Shown one piece after another: positions 10,427 to 19,139 of a stretch of DNA of 64,000 nt; positions within the stretch are counted from its first letter, which is position 1; each line of letters opens with the position of its first letter. The notes below the pieces were generated by a model. It did not search any database. It had not been told where the DNA came from and was given only the letters and a program-made list of their open reading frames with translations. Position numbers and translations under genes: made by a program. The DNA is from Roseovarius mucosus DSM 17069 (GTDB lineage: Bacteria > Pseudomonadota > Alphaproteobacteria > Rhodobacterales > Rhodobacteraceae), in contig NZ_KN293978.2 of assembly GCF_000768555.3 (NCBI RefSeq), positions 186,001-250,000 of the forward strand, in the 5' to 3' direction.

Positions 10427-11209
10427 TCAGGCGTCGATTTCAACCCAGAGGGGGACGTGATCCGAGGGTTTGTCGCGGCCGCGAATATCCTTGTCGATAC
10501 CGCAATCTGTCATAAGGTCCGCCGCCTGCGGGCTGAGCAGGAAATGGTCGATGCGGATGCCGTCATTCTTGTTCCACGCGCCCGCCTGATAATCCCAGAA
10601 GGTGTAATGCCCTGGCCCCTGCACCCGCGCGCGGAACGCCTCGGTAAAGCCCAAGTTGAGGAGGCGGCGAAAGGCGGCGCGGCTCTCGGGACGGGCGAGC
10701 GCATCGGCGCGCCAGGCATCCGGGCGGGCGGCATCCTCGTCCTGCGGGATGATGTTGTAATCGCCGCCCAGCAGCACCGGTTCCTCGGTGGCGAGAAGGG
10801 CGCGGGCGCGGGTGTGAAGCCGCTCCATCCAGGCGAGTTTGTAGTCGTATTTTGGCCCCGGTGCCGGGTTGCCATTGGGCAGGTAGAGACCACAGAGCCG
10901 CAGCGCGCGGTGTTCGCCCATCACGGTGGCCTCGATCCAGCGGGCCTGTTCATCGCTGTCATCACCGGGCAGGCCGCGTGTCACATCCTCGAGTGGGCGT
11001 TTCGAGAGGATCGCCACGCCGTTGAAGCCCTTTTGCCCGTGAGTTTCGACGTTATAGCCACGCTCTTCGAAAATCTCGCGCGGGAACCCTCCGTCGACGG
11101 ATTTTATCTCTTGCAAGAGCGCCACGTCGGGGGCGGCCTCATCCAGCCAAGCGGGCAGCGCATCAATCCGGGCCTTGATACCGTTGATATTGAACGTGGC
11201 AATTTTCAT
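10427..11209 (-). CDS. xthA: Exodeoxyribonuclease III
   Basis: AP endonuclease / 3'-5' exonuclease of base-excision repair, 260 aa. The exonuclease-endonuclease-phosphatase fold is marked by MKIATFNINGIKAR at the N terminus, the metal ligand Glu in LLQEIKS, the catalytic GGDYNIIPQ segment and the terminal SDHVPLWVEI with the catalytic His. Length and ends match the family. Confidence 0.96.
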   Translation of the reverse strand: MKIATFNINGIKARIDALPAWLDEAAPDVALLQEIKSVDGGFPREIFEERGYNVETHGQKGFNGVAILSKRPLEDVTRGLPGDDSDEQARWIEATVMGEHRALRLCGLYLPNGNPAPGPKYDYKLAWMERLHTRARALLATEEPVLLGGDYNIIPQDEDAARPDAWRADALARPESRAAFRRLLNLGFTEAFRARVQGPGHYTFWDYQAGAWNKNDGIRIDHFLLSPQAADLMTDCGIDKDIRGRDKPSDHVPLWVEIDA

Positions 11210-11271
11210 GGTGCGGCCCCCGATTGTCCCTATGCCCCTCTATCGCGCAGGGGCGCGGGGGTGACAAGCGA

Positions 11272-11595
11272 TCACATCGAAAACGAGGTGCCGCAGCCGC
11301 AGGAGGAGGAGGCGTTGGGATTGTCGATGATGAAGCGCGCGCCGATCAACTCCTCGGAGAAATCTATCGTGGCCCCCGCGAGGAAGGGCAGGGAGACCGC
11401 ATCGACCACGACCTTTTGCCCTTCGCCTTCGAGAATCAGGTCGTCTTGCGCAGGCTGGTCGAGTTTGATTTCATATTGAAATCCAGAGCAGCCGCCGCCT
11501 TCGACGGCGACGCGCAGGGCCTGTCCCTGATCGCCCGCGCCGATTTCGGCGAGGCGGGCAAAGGCGCGGGGGGTCACCTTGGGCGGCAATTGCAT
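11272..11595 (-). CDS. erpA: IscA/ErpA-type iron-sulfur cluster insertion protein
   Basis: A-type Fe-S carrier of 107 aa that delivers clusters to apoproteins. The three conserved cysteines are present: one in GGGCSGFQYE and two in the C-terminal SCGCG motif. It stands alone, away from any isc/suf cluster, and is divergent from dgt. The ErpA versus IscA assignment rests only on this isolated context and length. Confidence 0.88.
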   Translation of the reverse strand: MQLPPKVTPRAFARLAEIGAGDQGQALRVAVEGGGCSGFQYEIKLDQPAQDDLILEGEGQKVVVDAVSLPFLAGATIDFSEELIGARFIIDNPNASSSCGCGTSFSM

Positions 11596-11675
11596 CGGAA
11601 TGCTCCTGACTGGTTCACGTTTGCTGTCAGGTGCAATATATGGGGCCTGACCTCTGGCGACAAGGATTAGCAGCG

Positions 11676-12845
11676 ATGACGGCCCCCTATGCCTCTGATC
11701 CCGCGCGGGTGCGCGGGCGGCTTGTTGTGGAGGAGGAAAGTATTTTTCGCTCGCCCTTTCAGCGGGACCGGGATCGGATCATCCATTCCAGCGCCTTTCG
11801 CAGGCTCAAGCACAAGACCCAAGTTTTCGTGGCGCATGAGGGGGATTATTTTCGCACGCGGCTGACGCATTCGATCGAGGTGGCGCAGGTGGCGCGCACG
11901 ATTGCGGGCGCGCTCGGGTTGAATGGCGAGCTGACCGAGGCGGTGGCGCTGGCGCATGATCTGGGCCATCCGCCCTTTGCCCATGCGGGCGAAGATACGC
12001 TCGATGCGCTGATGGCACCCTATGGCGGGTTCGATCACAACGCGCAGGCGGTGCGGATCGTGACCGCGCTGGAGCGGCATTATGCTGAGTTCGACGGTCT
12101 CAACCTGACATGGGAGACGCTGGAAGGGCTGGCCAAGCATAATGGCCCTGTGACGGGGCCACTGCCCTATGCGCTCGCGGATTACAACGCGCGGCATGAT
12201 CTGGAACTGCTGACCCATGCCAGTGCGGAGGCGCAGGTGGCCGCCCTGTCGGATGACATCGCCTATAACAACCACGATCTGCATGACGGGCTGCGTGCGC
12301 GGCTGTTTGACGATGACGAAATCGCAGGCTTGCCGATTGTGGGCGATTGCTATGCAGAGGTGGACCGGCTCTATCCCGGACTTGACCGCAAACGCCGCCG
12401 GCATGAGGCGCTGCGCCGGGTGTTCGGGGTGATGGTGGGGGATGTGATCGCCTGCTCGCGCCAGTTGATCGGTGCGGCAGAGCCCATGTCGGTTGCGGAG
12501 GTGCGGCTTCTCGGGCGTCCGGTGATCCGGTTCTCGGACGCGCTCTGGGCAGATTTGAAGCAAATCCGCGCTTTTCTCTTTGCGCGCATGTACCGCGCGC
12601 CAGCGGTCAACGAGATGCGGACGCGGGTGCATGGCGTGGTGAGCGCGCTTTTCCCCCATTACCTGAACGCGCCAGAGCATCTGCCCGAGGAATGGCGGCG
12701 CGACGTGGCGCAGGCGGCGGATGAGACGGCGCTGGCGCGGCTGGTGAGCGATTACATCGCGGGGATGACCGATCGCTTTGCCTTGCAGGAATATGCACGC
12801 CTGACGGGCAAAGGTGCGCGGGATTTCGCCGTTAACGGTGTCTAA
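11676..12845 (+). CDS. dgt: dGTP triphosphohydrolase-like HD protein
   Basis: HD-domain dNTP triphosphohydrolase of 389 aa, which releases triphosphate from dGTP and related nucleotides. It has the family opening FQRDRDRIIHSSAFRRLKHKTQVF, shortened here to FQRDRDRIIHSS...RRLKHKTQVF, then the metal ligands in LTHSIEVAQVAR and AHDLGHPPFAHAGE. ATG 11676 is chosen over the upstream ATG 11631 because AAGGATTAG precedes it and the homologous MTAPYASDP sequence starts there. It corresponds to the shorter dgt-like group common in alphaproteobacteria. Confidence 0.93.
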   Translation: MTAPYASDPARVRGRLVVEEESIFRSPFQRDRDRIIHSSAFRRLKHKTQVFVAHEGDYFRTRLTHSIEVAQVARTIAGALGLNGELTEAVALAHDLGHPPFAHAGEDTLDALMAPYGGFDHNAQAVRIVTALERHYAEFDGLNLTWETLEGLAKHNGPVTGPLPYALADYNARHDLELLTHASAEAQVAALSDDIAYNNHDLHDGLRARLFDDDEIAGLPIVGDCYAEVDRLYPGLDRKRRRHEALRRVFGVMVGDVIACSRQLIGAAEPMSVAEVRLLGRPVIRFSDALWADLKQIRAFLFARMYRAPAVNEMRTRVHGVVSALFPHYLNAPEHLPEEWRRDVAQAADETALARLVSDYIAGMTDRFALQEYARLTGKGARDFAVNGV

Positions 12846-12946
12846 CCCCTTCTATCTTAAAAGTTTATACGGGGCGGCGCGCGGCCTGCGTTGTATGCGG
12901 CGCGACCCGATGCTAACCAACAGGCGGTATCTGGGGCGTATCGGTG

Positions 12947-13573
12947 ATGTCGGGTTCCATGTCTCAACTTGCGGGCAAGACGGTGCTGATCGCTGCGGCG
13001 GGCTGTGCGCCGGGTGTTGTGCTGGCGCAGGGTTTGGCGCAGGCCGGGGCGCAGGTGATTGTGATCGACCGGGAGGATCGGCGTTGTCAGGCGCTGGCGC
13101 GGCTGGTGCCGGGGCGGATCGAGACGCTTGCGCTTGATGTGATGCGACCTGCGGTTTGTGCGCGGCTGGGGGATCTCTGGGGGGATACGCCGATTGACGC
13201 GCTGATCCATCTGCAACCCCTGCGCATGGCGGGGCGGCTGGGGGCCGTGACCATGGCTGTTTCGGCGCTGACGCGGGCGTTGAGACCGGGATTGGCGGCG
13301 GCGCGGGGCCGGGTCTTGATCGTCAATGCGGTGCCTTGCGCGGGGGCAGGGGCGGCGGAGCGGGCCTGTCGGCTGGGTCTGGATCATCTGGGCAGTTATC
13401 TGGCAGAGGATATGGGCGGGGCTGTCCAAGTGCATACGCTGCGCCTGATGCGGGCTGCGGGCGGGGGCAAGGCGGCGGTGCTGTTGGAACCTGCGGTGTT
13501 TCTGGGCTTTGGCGCGGCCCAAGACGGCGGGTTGCGATCGTCGAGCGTGACGGTTTGCGCCGCTTGTGATTGA
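12947..13573 (+). CDS. Degenerate short-chain dehydrogenase-like protein
   Basis: About 208 aa with a Rossmann-like SDR layout. It starts LAGKTVLIAAAGCAPGVVLAQGLAQAG, shown here as LAGKTVLIAAAG and GVVLAQGLAQAG, in the nucleotide-binding position, followed by VIVIDRE after beta-2. The usual TGxxxGIG is degraded, NAG is replaced and no YxxxK catalytic motif is visible, so it may not be an oxidoreductase. Possible starts are GTG 12944, ATG 12947 and ATG 12959. It lies between dgt and argS on the same strand. Function unknown. Confidence 0.65.
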   Translation: MSGSMSQLAGKTVLIAAAGCAPGVVLAQGLAQAGAQVIVIDREDRRCQALARLVPGRIETLALDVMRPAVCARLGDLWGDTPIDALIHLQPLRMAGRLGAVTMAVSALTRALRPGLAAARGRVLIVNAVPCAGAGAAERACRLGLDHLGSYLAEDMGGAVQVHTLRLMRAAGGGKAAVLLEPAVFLGFGAAQDGGLRSSSVTVCAACD

Positions 13574-13625
13574 CGCGCCGCGCGCCGTTGGATAACCCCA
13601 CGCTCATGCAGCAAGGAAAGCTTTC

Positions 13626-15371
13626 ATGAACCTTTTTACCGATATGCGCGACCTCGTGCTGGAAACGCTGGCCGCGATGCAGGCGGCGGACCAGTTGCCC
13701 GAGGGGCTGGACATGACGAGTGTCACGGTCGAGCCGCCGCGCGATGCGGCGCATGGCGACATGGCAACCAATGCGGCGATGGTGCTGGCCAAGCCTGCCG
13801 GTCTCAAGCCGCGCGAGATTGCTGAAGGATTGGCGGCGCGGCTGGCCGAGGATGCCCGCGTGCAGAGCGCCGAGGTGGCGGGGCCGGGGTTTCTCAACCT
13901 GCGGCTATCCCCGGCGGTCTGGCAGCGGGTGGCGCGTGCGGCGTTGACCGAAGGCACGGAGTATGGCCGCTCAACCCTTGGTTCGGGCAAGCGGGTGAAT
14001 GTCGAATATGTCAGCGCCAACCCTACCGGGCCGTTGCATGTGGGTCATACACGGGGCGCGGTTTTTGGTGATGCTCTGGCACAGCTCCTGGATTACGTGG
14101 GCTATGAGGTCACGCGCGAATATTACATCAACGATGGTGGTGCGCAGGTCGATGTGCTCGCCCGGTCGGTCTATCTGCGGTATCTTGAGGCACATGGGCA
14201 GGCGGTGGCCTTTGCCGATGGCACCTATCCCGGTGATTACCTGATCGAGGTGGGTGAGGCGCTCAAGGCGCAAGTAGGCGATGCCTATGTGGACGAGCCC
14301 GAGGCGGTCTGGCTGGAACCGATCCGCAACTTTGCCACGGATCGGATGATGGCGCTGATCCGCGACGACCTCAAGGCGCTCGGCGTCGAGATGGATGTGT
14401 TCTATTCGGAAAAATCCCTCTATGGGACGGGGTTGATCGAGGCCGCAATCGAGGATCTGCGCGGCAAGGGCTTGATCTATCGCGGGGTGCTGGAGCCGCC
14501 CAAGGGCAAGATGCCCGAGGATTGGGAGCCGCGTGAGCAGACGCTGTTCAAATCCACCGAACATGGTGACGATGTGGACCGGCCGATCATGAAATCCGAC
14601 GGCGGCTGGACCTATTTCGCGCCGGATATTGCCTATCATTACGACAAGATCAGCCGGGGCTTTGACCTCTTGATCGACGTTTTCGGCGCGGATCACGGCG
14701 GCTATGTCAAGCGCATGAAGGCGGCCGTATCCGCGCTGTCGAATGGCCGGGTGCCGGTCGATATCAAGCTGTGCCAACTGGTCAAGCTCTACAAGAACGG
14801 CGAGCCGTTCAAGATGTCGAAGCGCGCGGGCACCTTTGTGACGCTGCGCGATGTTGTGGATCAGGTGGGGCCCGATGTGACGCGTTTCGTCATGCTGACC
14901 CGCAAGAACGATGCGCCGCTGGATTTCGATTTCGACAAGGTGCTGGAGCAATCCAAGGATAACCCGGTGTTCTACGTGCAATATGCCAATGCGCGGGTGA
15001 ACTCGGTGCTGCGCAAGGCGGCTGAGGCCGGAATTGCGGTGGATGATGCCACGCTGGCGGGTGCCGATCTATCCGGGTTGACCCACGAGGCGGAATTGGC
15101 CGTGGCGCGCAAGATTGCCGAATGGCCGCGTCTGGTCGAGATTGCTGGGCGCACCAATGAGCCGCACCGCGTGGCATTCTACCTCTATGATCTGGCGTCT
15201 GATCTGCATGCGTTGTGGAACCGGGGCAATGACGATGCGTCGTTGCGATTCATCCAAGAGGGCGATGTGGCCACATCACAGGCGAAAATCGCCCTGGCGC
15301 GTGCTGTAACCGTTGTCATTTCCGCAGGTCTTGGTATTCTTGGCGTCACTCCGGCGGAAGAGATGCGATAA
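13626..15371 (+). CDS. argS: Arginyl-tRNA synthetase
   Basis: Class I aminoacyl-tRNA synthetase charging tRNA-Arg, 581 aa. It has an N-terminal ArgS-specific domain, the HIGH-type motif in [18 protein letters not shown], and a C-terminal anticodon-binding DALR domain with [13 protein letters not shown]. The KMSKS loop appears as [13 protein letters not shown]. An AAGGAAAG ribosome binding site precedes ATG 13626. A 10-bp stem follows the stop at 15380-15412. Confidence 0.98.
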   Translation: MNLFTDMRDLVLETLAAMQAADQLPEGLDMTSVTVEPPRDAAHGDMATNAAMVLAKPAGLKPREIAEGLAARLAEDARVQSAEVAGPGFLNLRLSPAVWQRVARAALTEGTEYGRSTLGSGKRVNVEYVSANPTGPLHVGHTRGAVFGDALAQLLDYVGYEVTREYYINDGGAQVDVLARSVYLRYLEAHGQAVAFADGTYPGDYLIEVGEALKAQVGDAYVDEPEAVWLEPIRNFATDRMMALIRDDLKALGVEMDVFYSEKSLYGTGLIEAAIEDLRGKGLIYRGVLEPPKGKMPEDWEPREQTLFKSTEHGDDVDRPIMKSDGGWTYFAPDIAYHYDKISRGFDLLIDVFGADHGGYVKRMKAAVSALSNGRVPVDIKLCQLVKLYKNGEPFKMSKRAGTFVTLRDVVDQVGPDVTRFVMLTRKNDAPLDFDFDKVLEQSKDNPVFYVQYANARVNSVLRKAAEAGIAVDDATLAGADLSGLTHEAELAVARKIAEWPRLVEIAGRTNEPHRVAFYLYDLASDLHALWNRGNDDASLRFIQEGDVATSQAKIALARAVTVVISAGLGILGVTPAEEMR

Positions 15372-15379
15372 CGCACCAA

Positions 15380-15412
15380 GCCGGGGATGAGGCAGAAGAA
15401 ACCATCCCCGGC
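15380..15412 (+). terminator. Stem-loop between argS and the SPOR gene
   Basis: GCCGGGGATG at 15380-15389 pairs perfectly with CATCCCCGGC at 15403-15412, with a 13-base loop. No T-run follows, so it may attenuate or stabilise the transcript rather than end it. Confidence 0.45.
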
Positions 15413-15444
15413 GACCATGTATCGCCGGAGAGCAAGAGGCGGAC

Positions 15445-16371
15445 ATGGCAGATATGCACTATGCGCGGCCCGAACAGGGGCCTGAGCGGGCAAAGTTCTT
15501 TGTCAAGCTGACCAATCTTACCGGCGCGGCGCTGTCGCTTGCGCTGATTGCGGGCGTTGGGGTGTGGGGCACCAAGATGGTGATGCGCGATGTCTCGGGT
15601 GTTCCGGTGGTGCGCGCAACGGAAGGGCCGATGCGCGAGGCGCCCGCCGATCCCGGCGGCGATGCGGCGGCCAATCAGGGGCTGGCGGTCAATGCCGTGG
15701 CGGCAGAAGGCACGGCGGCGGCCCCGGCGGATCGGGTTGTTCTCGCACCACCGCCACTAGAGTTGTCGCTTGAGGATGTGGCCCCGTTGACGCAGGTGGC
15801 CGAGGCCGCAGAAGCGGCCCCGCGCGCAGAGATGGCGGAACCTGCACCACAAGCCGCGCCCGAAGAGGTGCAGAATGCATCCATACTGGCCCTTGCCGAT
15901 CAGATCGCAGCGGGGGCCGCGCCAATCGCCCCGCTGGAAGAAGAGGTGACGGGGGCGGACGGCGTTGAAGTGCCGGAAGCTGAGCAAGTCGCGGGTGTGC
16001 AGACGGTGCGTCCGCGGGCGCGCCCGGCGGCGCTGACCTCTGTGCCTGAGGCGGTGGCGCTTGCGGTGGCGGCGGCGCGGTCGGCACCCTCGGACGAGGT
16101 GGATGCCGACGCGATCCCGCTTGGCACGCGGTTGGCGCAACTGGGGGCGTTTGACTCGGCTGAGGTGGCGCGCGCGGAGTGGGACCGTTTGGCGGGCAGG
16201 TTCGGGGACTTTCTTGACGGTAAACAACGGGTTATCCAGCGTGCCGAAAGCGGAGGTCGTACGTTTTACCGGCTGAGAGCGATGGGTTTCGCCGATCTGG
16301 GGGATGCGCGGCGGTTCTGTTCGGCGCTGGTCGCGGAACGGGCCGAATGTATCCCGGTGGTCACGCGGTGA
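15445..16371 (+). CDS. SPOR-domain membrane protein
   Basis: Predicted single-pass inner-membrane protein of 308 aa. A short cytoplasmic N terminus is followed by a helix (about residues 27-47, LTGAALSLALIAGVGVWG), a long Ala/Pro/Glu-rich periplasmic linker, and a C-terminal SPOR domain from about residue 228 (LGTRLAQLGAFDS to CIPVVTR). SPOR domains bind denuded septal glycan. The next gene, nagZ, recycles muropeptides, and its start overlaps this stop (GTGA). Confidence 0.88.
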   Translation: MADMHYARPEQGPERAKFFVKLTNLTGAALSLALIAGVGVWGTKMVMRDVSGVPVVRATEGPMREAPADPGGDAAANQGLAVNAVAAEGTAAAPADRVVLAPPPLELSLEDVAPLTQVAEAAEAAPRAEMAEPAPQAAPEEVQNASILALADQIAAGAAPIAPLEEEVTGADGVEVPEAEQVAGVQTVRPRARPAALTSVPEAVALAVAAARSAPSDEVDADAIPLGTRLAQLGAFDSAEVARAEWDRLAGRFGDFLDGKQRVIQRAESGGRTFYRLRAMGFADLGDARRFCSALVAERAECIPVVTR

Positions 16372-17375
16372 CGCGGTTCGGGGCGACGATCCTTGATGCG
16401 GAGGGTCTGCGGCTGACGGCAGAGGAAAAGGCGCTGTTTCGCAATACGCGTCCGTTTGGATTCATTCTCTTTGCGCGCAATATCGACAGCCCCGATCAAG
16501 TGCGCGCGCTGGTGGCAGAGATGCGCGAGGCTGCAGGGCACGAGGCGATGATCACGATTGATCAGGAGGGGGGGCGCGTGCAACGGCTTCGTGCTCCGCT
16601 CTGGCGAGAGTGGCCCGCGCCGCTGGATCAAGCAGAGGCGGCGGGTAGCCGCGCGGCTGAGGCCATGTATCTGCGCTATCGTCTGATTGCGGCAGAGTTG
16701 CACGCGCTAGGCATTGACAGCAATTGCGCGCCGCTGGTGGATGTGGCGGGGCCCAAAACGCATCCGTTCCTGCACAACCGCTGTTATGGCACCGATGCCC
16801 ATACGGTCGCGACTTTGGGCCGTGCGGTGGCGAATGGTTTGCTGGACGGAGGCGTATTGCCCGTGGTCAAGCATATCCCCGGACATGGCCGCGCCGAGGC
16901 GGATAGCCACCATGATCTGCCGGTGGTGACAGCCCCGAGAAGCGAGTTGCAAGATACTGATTTTGCGCCGTTTCAGGCGCTGAACGATCTGCCTTTGGGG
17001 ATGACGGCGCATCTGGTCTATAGCGCCATTGATGCCGCTCCCGCGACGCTATCCGCACCGATGATGCAGGTGATCCGGGACGAAATCGGCTTTGACGGGT
17101 TGATCATGACCGATGATATTTCGATGAAGGCGCTGCAGGGCACTTTGCCGGATCTGTCGCGGGCGGCCCTTGCGGCGGGTTGCGATGTGATCCTGCATTG
17201 CAACGGCACCTTGGCAGAGCGGATGGCCGTGGCCGACGCCGCAGGCGAGATGAGCGATGCCGCGCAGCTCCGCGCGGAGCGGGCGCTGACATGGCGCAAG
17301 ACCCCCCAAGAGATTGACATTTCCGCCCTCTCGGCACAGCTTGATGCGCTGATGGGCGGGTGTGCGCATGGTTGA
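16368..17375 (+). CDS. nagZ: Beta-N-acetylhexosaminidase (muropeptide recycling)
   Basis: Cytoplasmic glycoside hydrolase family 3 enzyme of about 335 aa that removes GlcNAc from 1,6-anhydro-muropeptides. Diagnostic motifs are TIDQEGGRVQRL, the KHIPGHGRAEADSHHDLP loop with the NagZ His/Asp catalytic pair, and MTDDISMKAL. GTG 16368 is preferred because it overlaps the SPOR stop as GTGA and places VTRFGATILD at the start. The stop overlaps the scpA start region. Confidence 0.95.
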   Translation: MTRFGATILDAEGLRLTAEEKALFRNTRPFGFILFARNIDSPDQVRALVAEMREAAGHEAMITIDQEGGRVQRLRAPLWREWPAPLDQAEAAGSRAAEAMYLRYRLIAAELHALGIDSNCAPLVDVAGPKTHPFLHNRCYGTDAHTVATLGRAVANGLLDGGVLPVVKHIPGHGRAEADSHHDLPVVTAPRSELQDTDFAPFQALNDLPLGMTAHLVYSAIDAAPATLSAPMMQVIRDEIGFDGLIMTDDISMKALQGTLPDLSRAALAAGCDVILHCNGTLAERMAVADAAGEMSDAAQLRAERALTWRKTPQEIDISALSAQLDALMGGCAHG

Positions 17376-18156
17376 GGACGATTTCGACAGGGATGAGGCG
17401 CCGGTCAATGTTGCCGAGCGGTTGGCCGCTGAGGCGCTGATTGTCGATGTGGACGGGTTCGAGGGACCGCTCGACCTTCTCTTGACGTTGAGCCGGACGC
17501 AGAAAGTGGACCTGCGCAAGATTTCCGTTCTGGAACTGGCGCGGCAATATCTTGCCTTTGTGGAACGCGCCAAGGCGCTGCGGCTGGAACTGGCGGCGGA
17601 TTATCTGGTGATGGCGGCGTGGCTCGCCTTTCTCAAATCCCGCCTGTTGTTGCCGCCTGACCCGAGCGAAGAGGGGCCATCGGGCGAGGAGCTGGCGGCG
17701 CATCTGGCGTTTCAGTTGGAGCGATTGCAGGCGATGCGCGACTGTGCGGCGCGGCTGATGGGGCGGGACCGGCTGGGGCGCGATTTCTTTGCGCGCGGTG
17801 TGCCGGAGGATGTGGCGCGGCTGCGGCGTGTGACCTATACGGCAACGCTGCTCGATCTCATGCAAGGCTATGCCCGGATCAGGACGCGCGACGAATTCCG
17901 CCCCTTTGTGATGGATCGGGATGCGCTTTTCACGATGGAACAGGCGTTGGAGCGGATGCGCGGGTTGATCGGGTATGCGGGCACCTGGACCGATATTCTG
18001 AGCTATCTGCCGGAAGGGTTCACCGCCGATCCGGCGCGGCGGCGCTCGGCCACGGCCTCGACCTTTGCGGCGGCGTTGGAGCTGGTCAAGGAAGGGCGGG
18101 CAGAGTTGCGGCAGGCCGAGATTTTCGCGCCGATCGAGTTACGGCGCAAGGATTAA
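17368..18156 (+). CDS. scpA: Segregation and condensation protein A
   Basis: Kleisin subunit of the SMC-ScpAB chromosome condensation complex, 262 aa. The N-terminal SMC-binding motif VDGFEGPLDLLLTLSR is clear, followed by acidic linkers and the winged-helix region FAAALELVKEGRAELRQ. The start is ATG 17368 or GTG 17362; both overlap the end of nagZ, suggesting translational coupling. scpB follows 4 bases after the stop. Confidence 0.95.
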   Translation: MVEDDFDRDEAPVNVAERLAAEALIVDVDGFEGPLDLLLTLSRTQKVDLRKISVLELARQYLAFVERAKALRLELAADYLVMAAWLAFLKSRLLLPPDPSEEGPSGEELAAHLAFQLERLQAMRDCAARLMGRDRLGRDFFARGVPEDVARLRRVTYTATLLDLMQGYARIRTRDEFRPFVMDRDALFTMEQALERMRGLIGYAGTWTDILSYLPEGFTADPARRRSATASTFAAALELVKEGRAELRQAEIFAPIELRRKD

Positions 18157-18160
18157 GAGC

Positions 18161-18817
18161 ATGGAAGAAGCATCAGAAGAAAAAGAACAAAGCCTGTTTC
18201 AAGCGCCGCCCATCGGCGAACAGGAGCGGATGATCGAGGCGATGCTCTTTGCGAGCGCTGAGCCTTTGACAACGCGCGATATGGCCGAACGGATGCCCCA
18301 TGGCAGCGATCCCGCAGAGGCCCTCGTGCATCTGCGCAAGCGCTATGAGGGGCGTGGGGTGAGGGTGGTCAAGGTGGGCGATGCCTGGGCCATTCGCACA
18401 GCACCTGACCTTGGGTATCTGATGAGCCGCGAGACGGTGGAGACCCGCAAGCTGAGCCGGGCGGCGATCGAGACGCTGGCAATCATTGCCTATCACCAGC
18501 CGGTGACGCGCGCAGAGATCGAGGAAATTCGCGGTGTCGCGGTCAGCCGGGGCACCGTGGATCAATTGCTGGAGATGGAGTGGATCCGCTTTGGGCGGCG
18601 CAAGATGACGCCGGGTCGGCCGGTGACATTCGTGGTCACGCAAGAGTTTCTGGATCATTTCGGGCTGGAGAGCGCCCGCGACCTGCCGGGATTGAAGGAG
18701 TTGCGGGCTGCGGGTCTCTTGGACAATCGCCCGCCGCCGGGCACGATGCCGCAGATGGGGGGAGAGGACAATGAGGACGAGAGCGCGCCGGGCCAAAACG
18801 AGTTGTTCGAGGATTGA
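18161..18817 (+). CDS. scpB: Segregation and condensation protein B
   Basis: Winged-helix partner of ScpA in the SMC complex, 218 aa. Family segments ERMIEAMLFASAEPLT, RKLSRAAIETLAIIAYHQPVTR and SRGTVDQLLE are intact. The C terminus ends in an acidic tail. ATG 18161 is chosen because MEEASEEKEQ begins immediately after scpA; the open frame further upstream lies inside scpA. It completes the argS-SPOR-nagZ-scpAB string. Confidence 0.96.
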   Translation: MEEASEEKEQSLFQAPPIGEQERMIEAMLFASAEPLTTRDMAERMPHGSDPAEALVHLRKRYEGRGVRVVKVGDAWAIRTAPDLGYLMSRETVETRKLSRAAIETLAIIAYHQPVTRAEIEEIRGVAVSRGTVDQLLEMEWIRFGRRKMTPGRPVTFVVTQEFLDHFGLESARDLPGLKELRAAGLLDNRPPPGTMPQMGGEDNEDESAPGQNELFED

Positions 18818-18852
18818 GGGCCGATTTGCCGTGCTGTCGGAGCCTCTGGCAG

Positions 18853-18874
18853 GAGTATTTTGACCATAAAGAAG
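18853..18874 (+). repeat. GAGTATTT intergenic motif, copy A
   Basis: GAGTATTTTGACCATAAAG lies between scpB and the 58-aa gene. A related sequence occurs on the minus strand at 28814-28793. Its nature is unknown. Confidence 0.35.
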
Positions 18875-18962
18875 CGAGAATCAGAGAAAATACTAAGAGC
18901 GCCCTGAAATCGGCATGTTTCAGGGTTATGTGGGAGCAAGAGGCAGCAAGAGGAGAGGCGCT

Positions 18963-19139
18963 ATGAACGCCAATCAGTTGATCAACATGGTGGTGCGTAT
19001 GATCCTGCAACGGGTGACGCGCAGCGGCATGGATGCGGTGAGCAAGCGCATGAGCGGCGGCGATGACGCGGCCGCGCGCAAGACTGTGCAACGCGGGCGG
19101 CAGGTGATGAAGATCGGCCGCAAGATGGGGCGTTTTTAA
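18963..19139 (+). CDS. 58-aa basic conserved-type protein
   Basis: Short protein (MNANQLINMVVRMILQRV...) of 58 aa. It has a hydrophobic amphipathic N-terminal helix and a strongly basic C-terminal half ending in KIGRKMGRF. AGGAGAGG lies at good spacing before ATG 18963, which argues for real translation. Its TAA shares a TTAA palindrome with the oppositely oriented dcd stop. I recall similar small proteins in Rhodobacteraceae but know no function. Confidence 0.65.
   Translation: MNANQLINMVVRMILQRVTRSGMDAVSKRMSGGDDAAARKTVQRGRQVMKIGRKMGRF

Noticed and set aside
12831..12845. TTAA...TAAC at the end of dgt as a CtrA site
   Set aside because: The second half-site lacks one T and the sequence is inside the dgt coding end.
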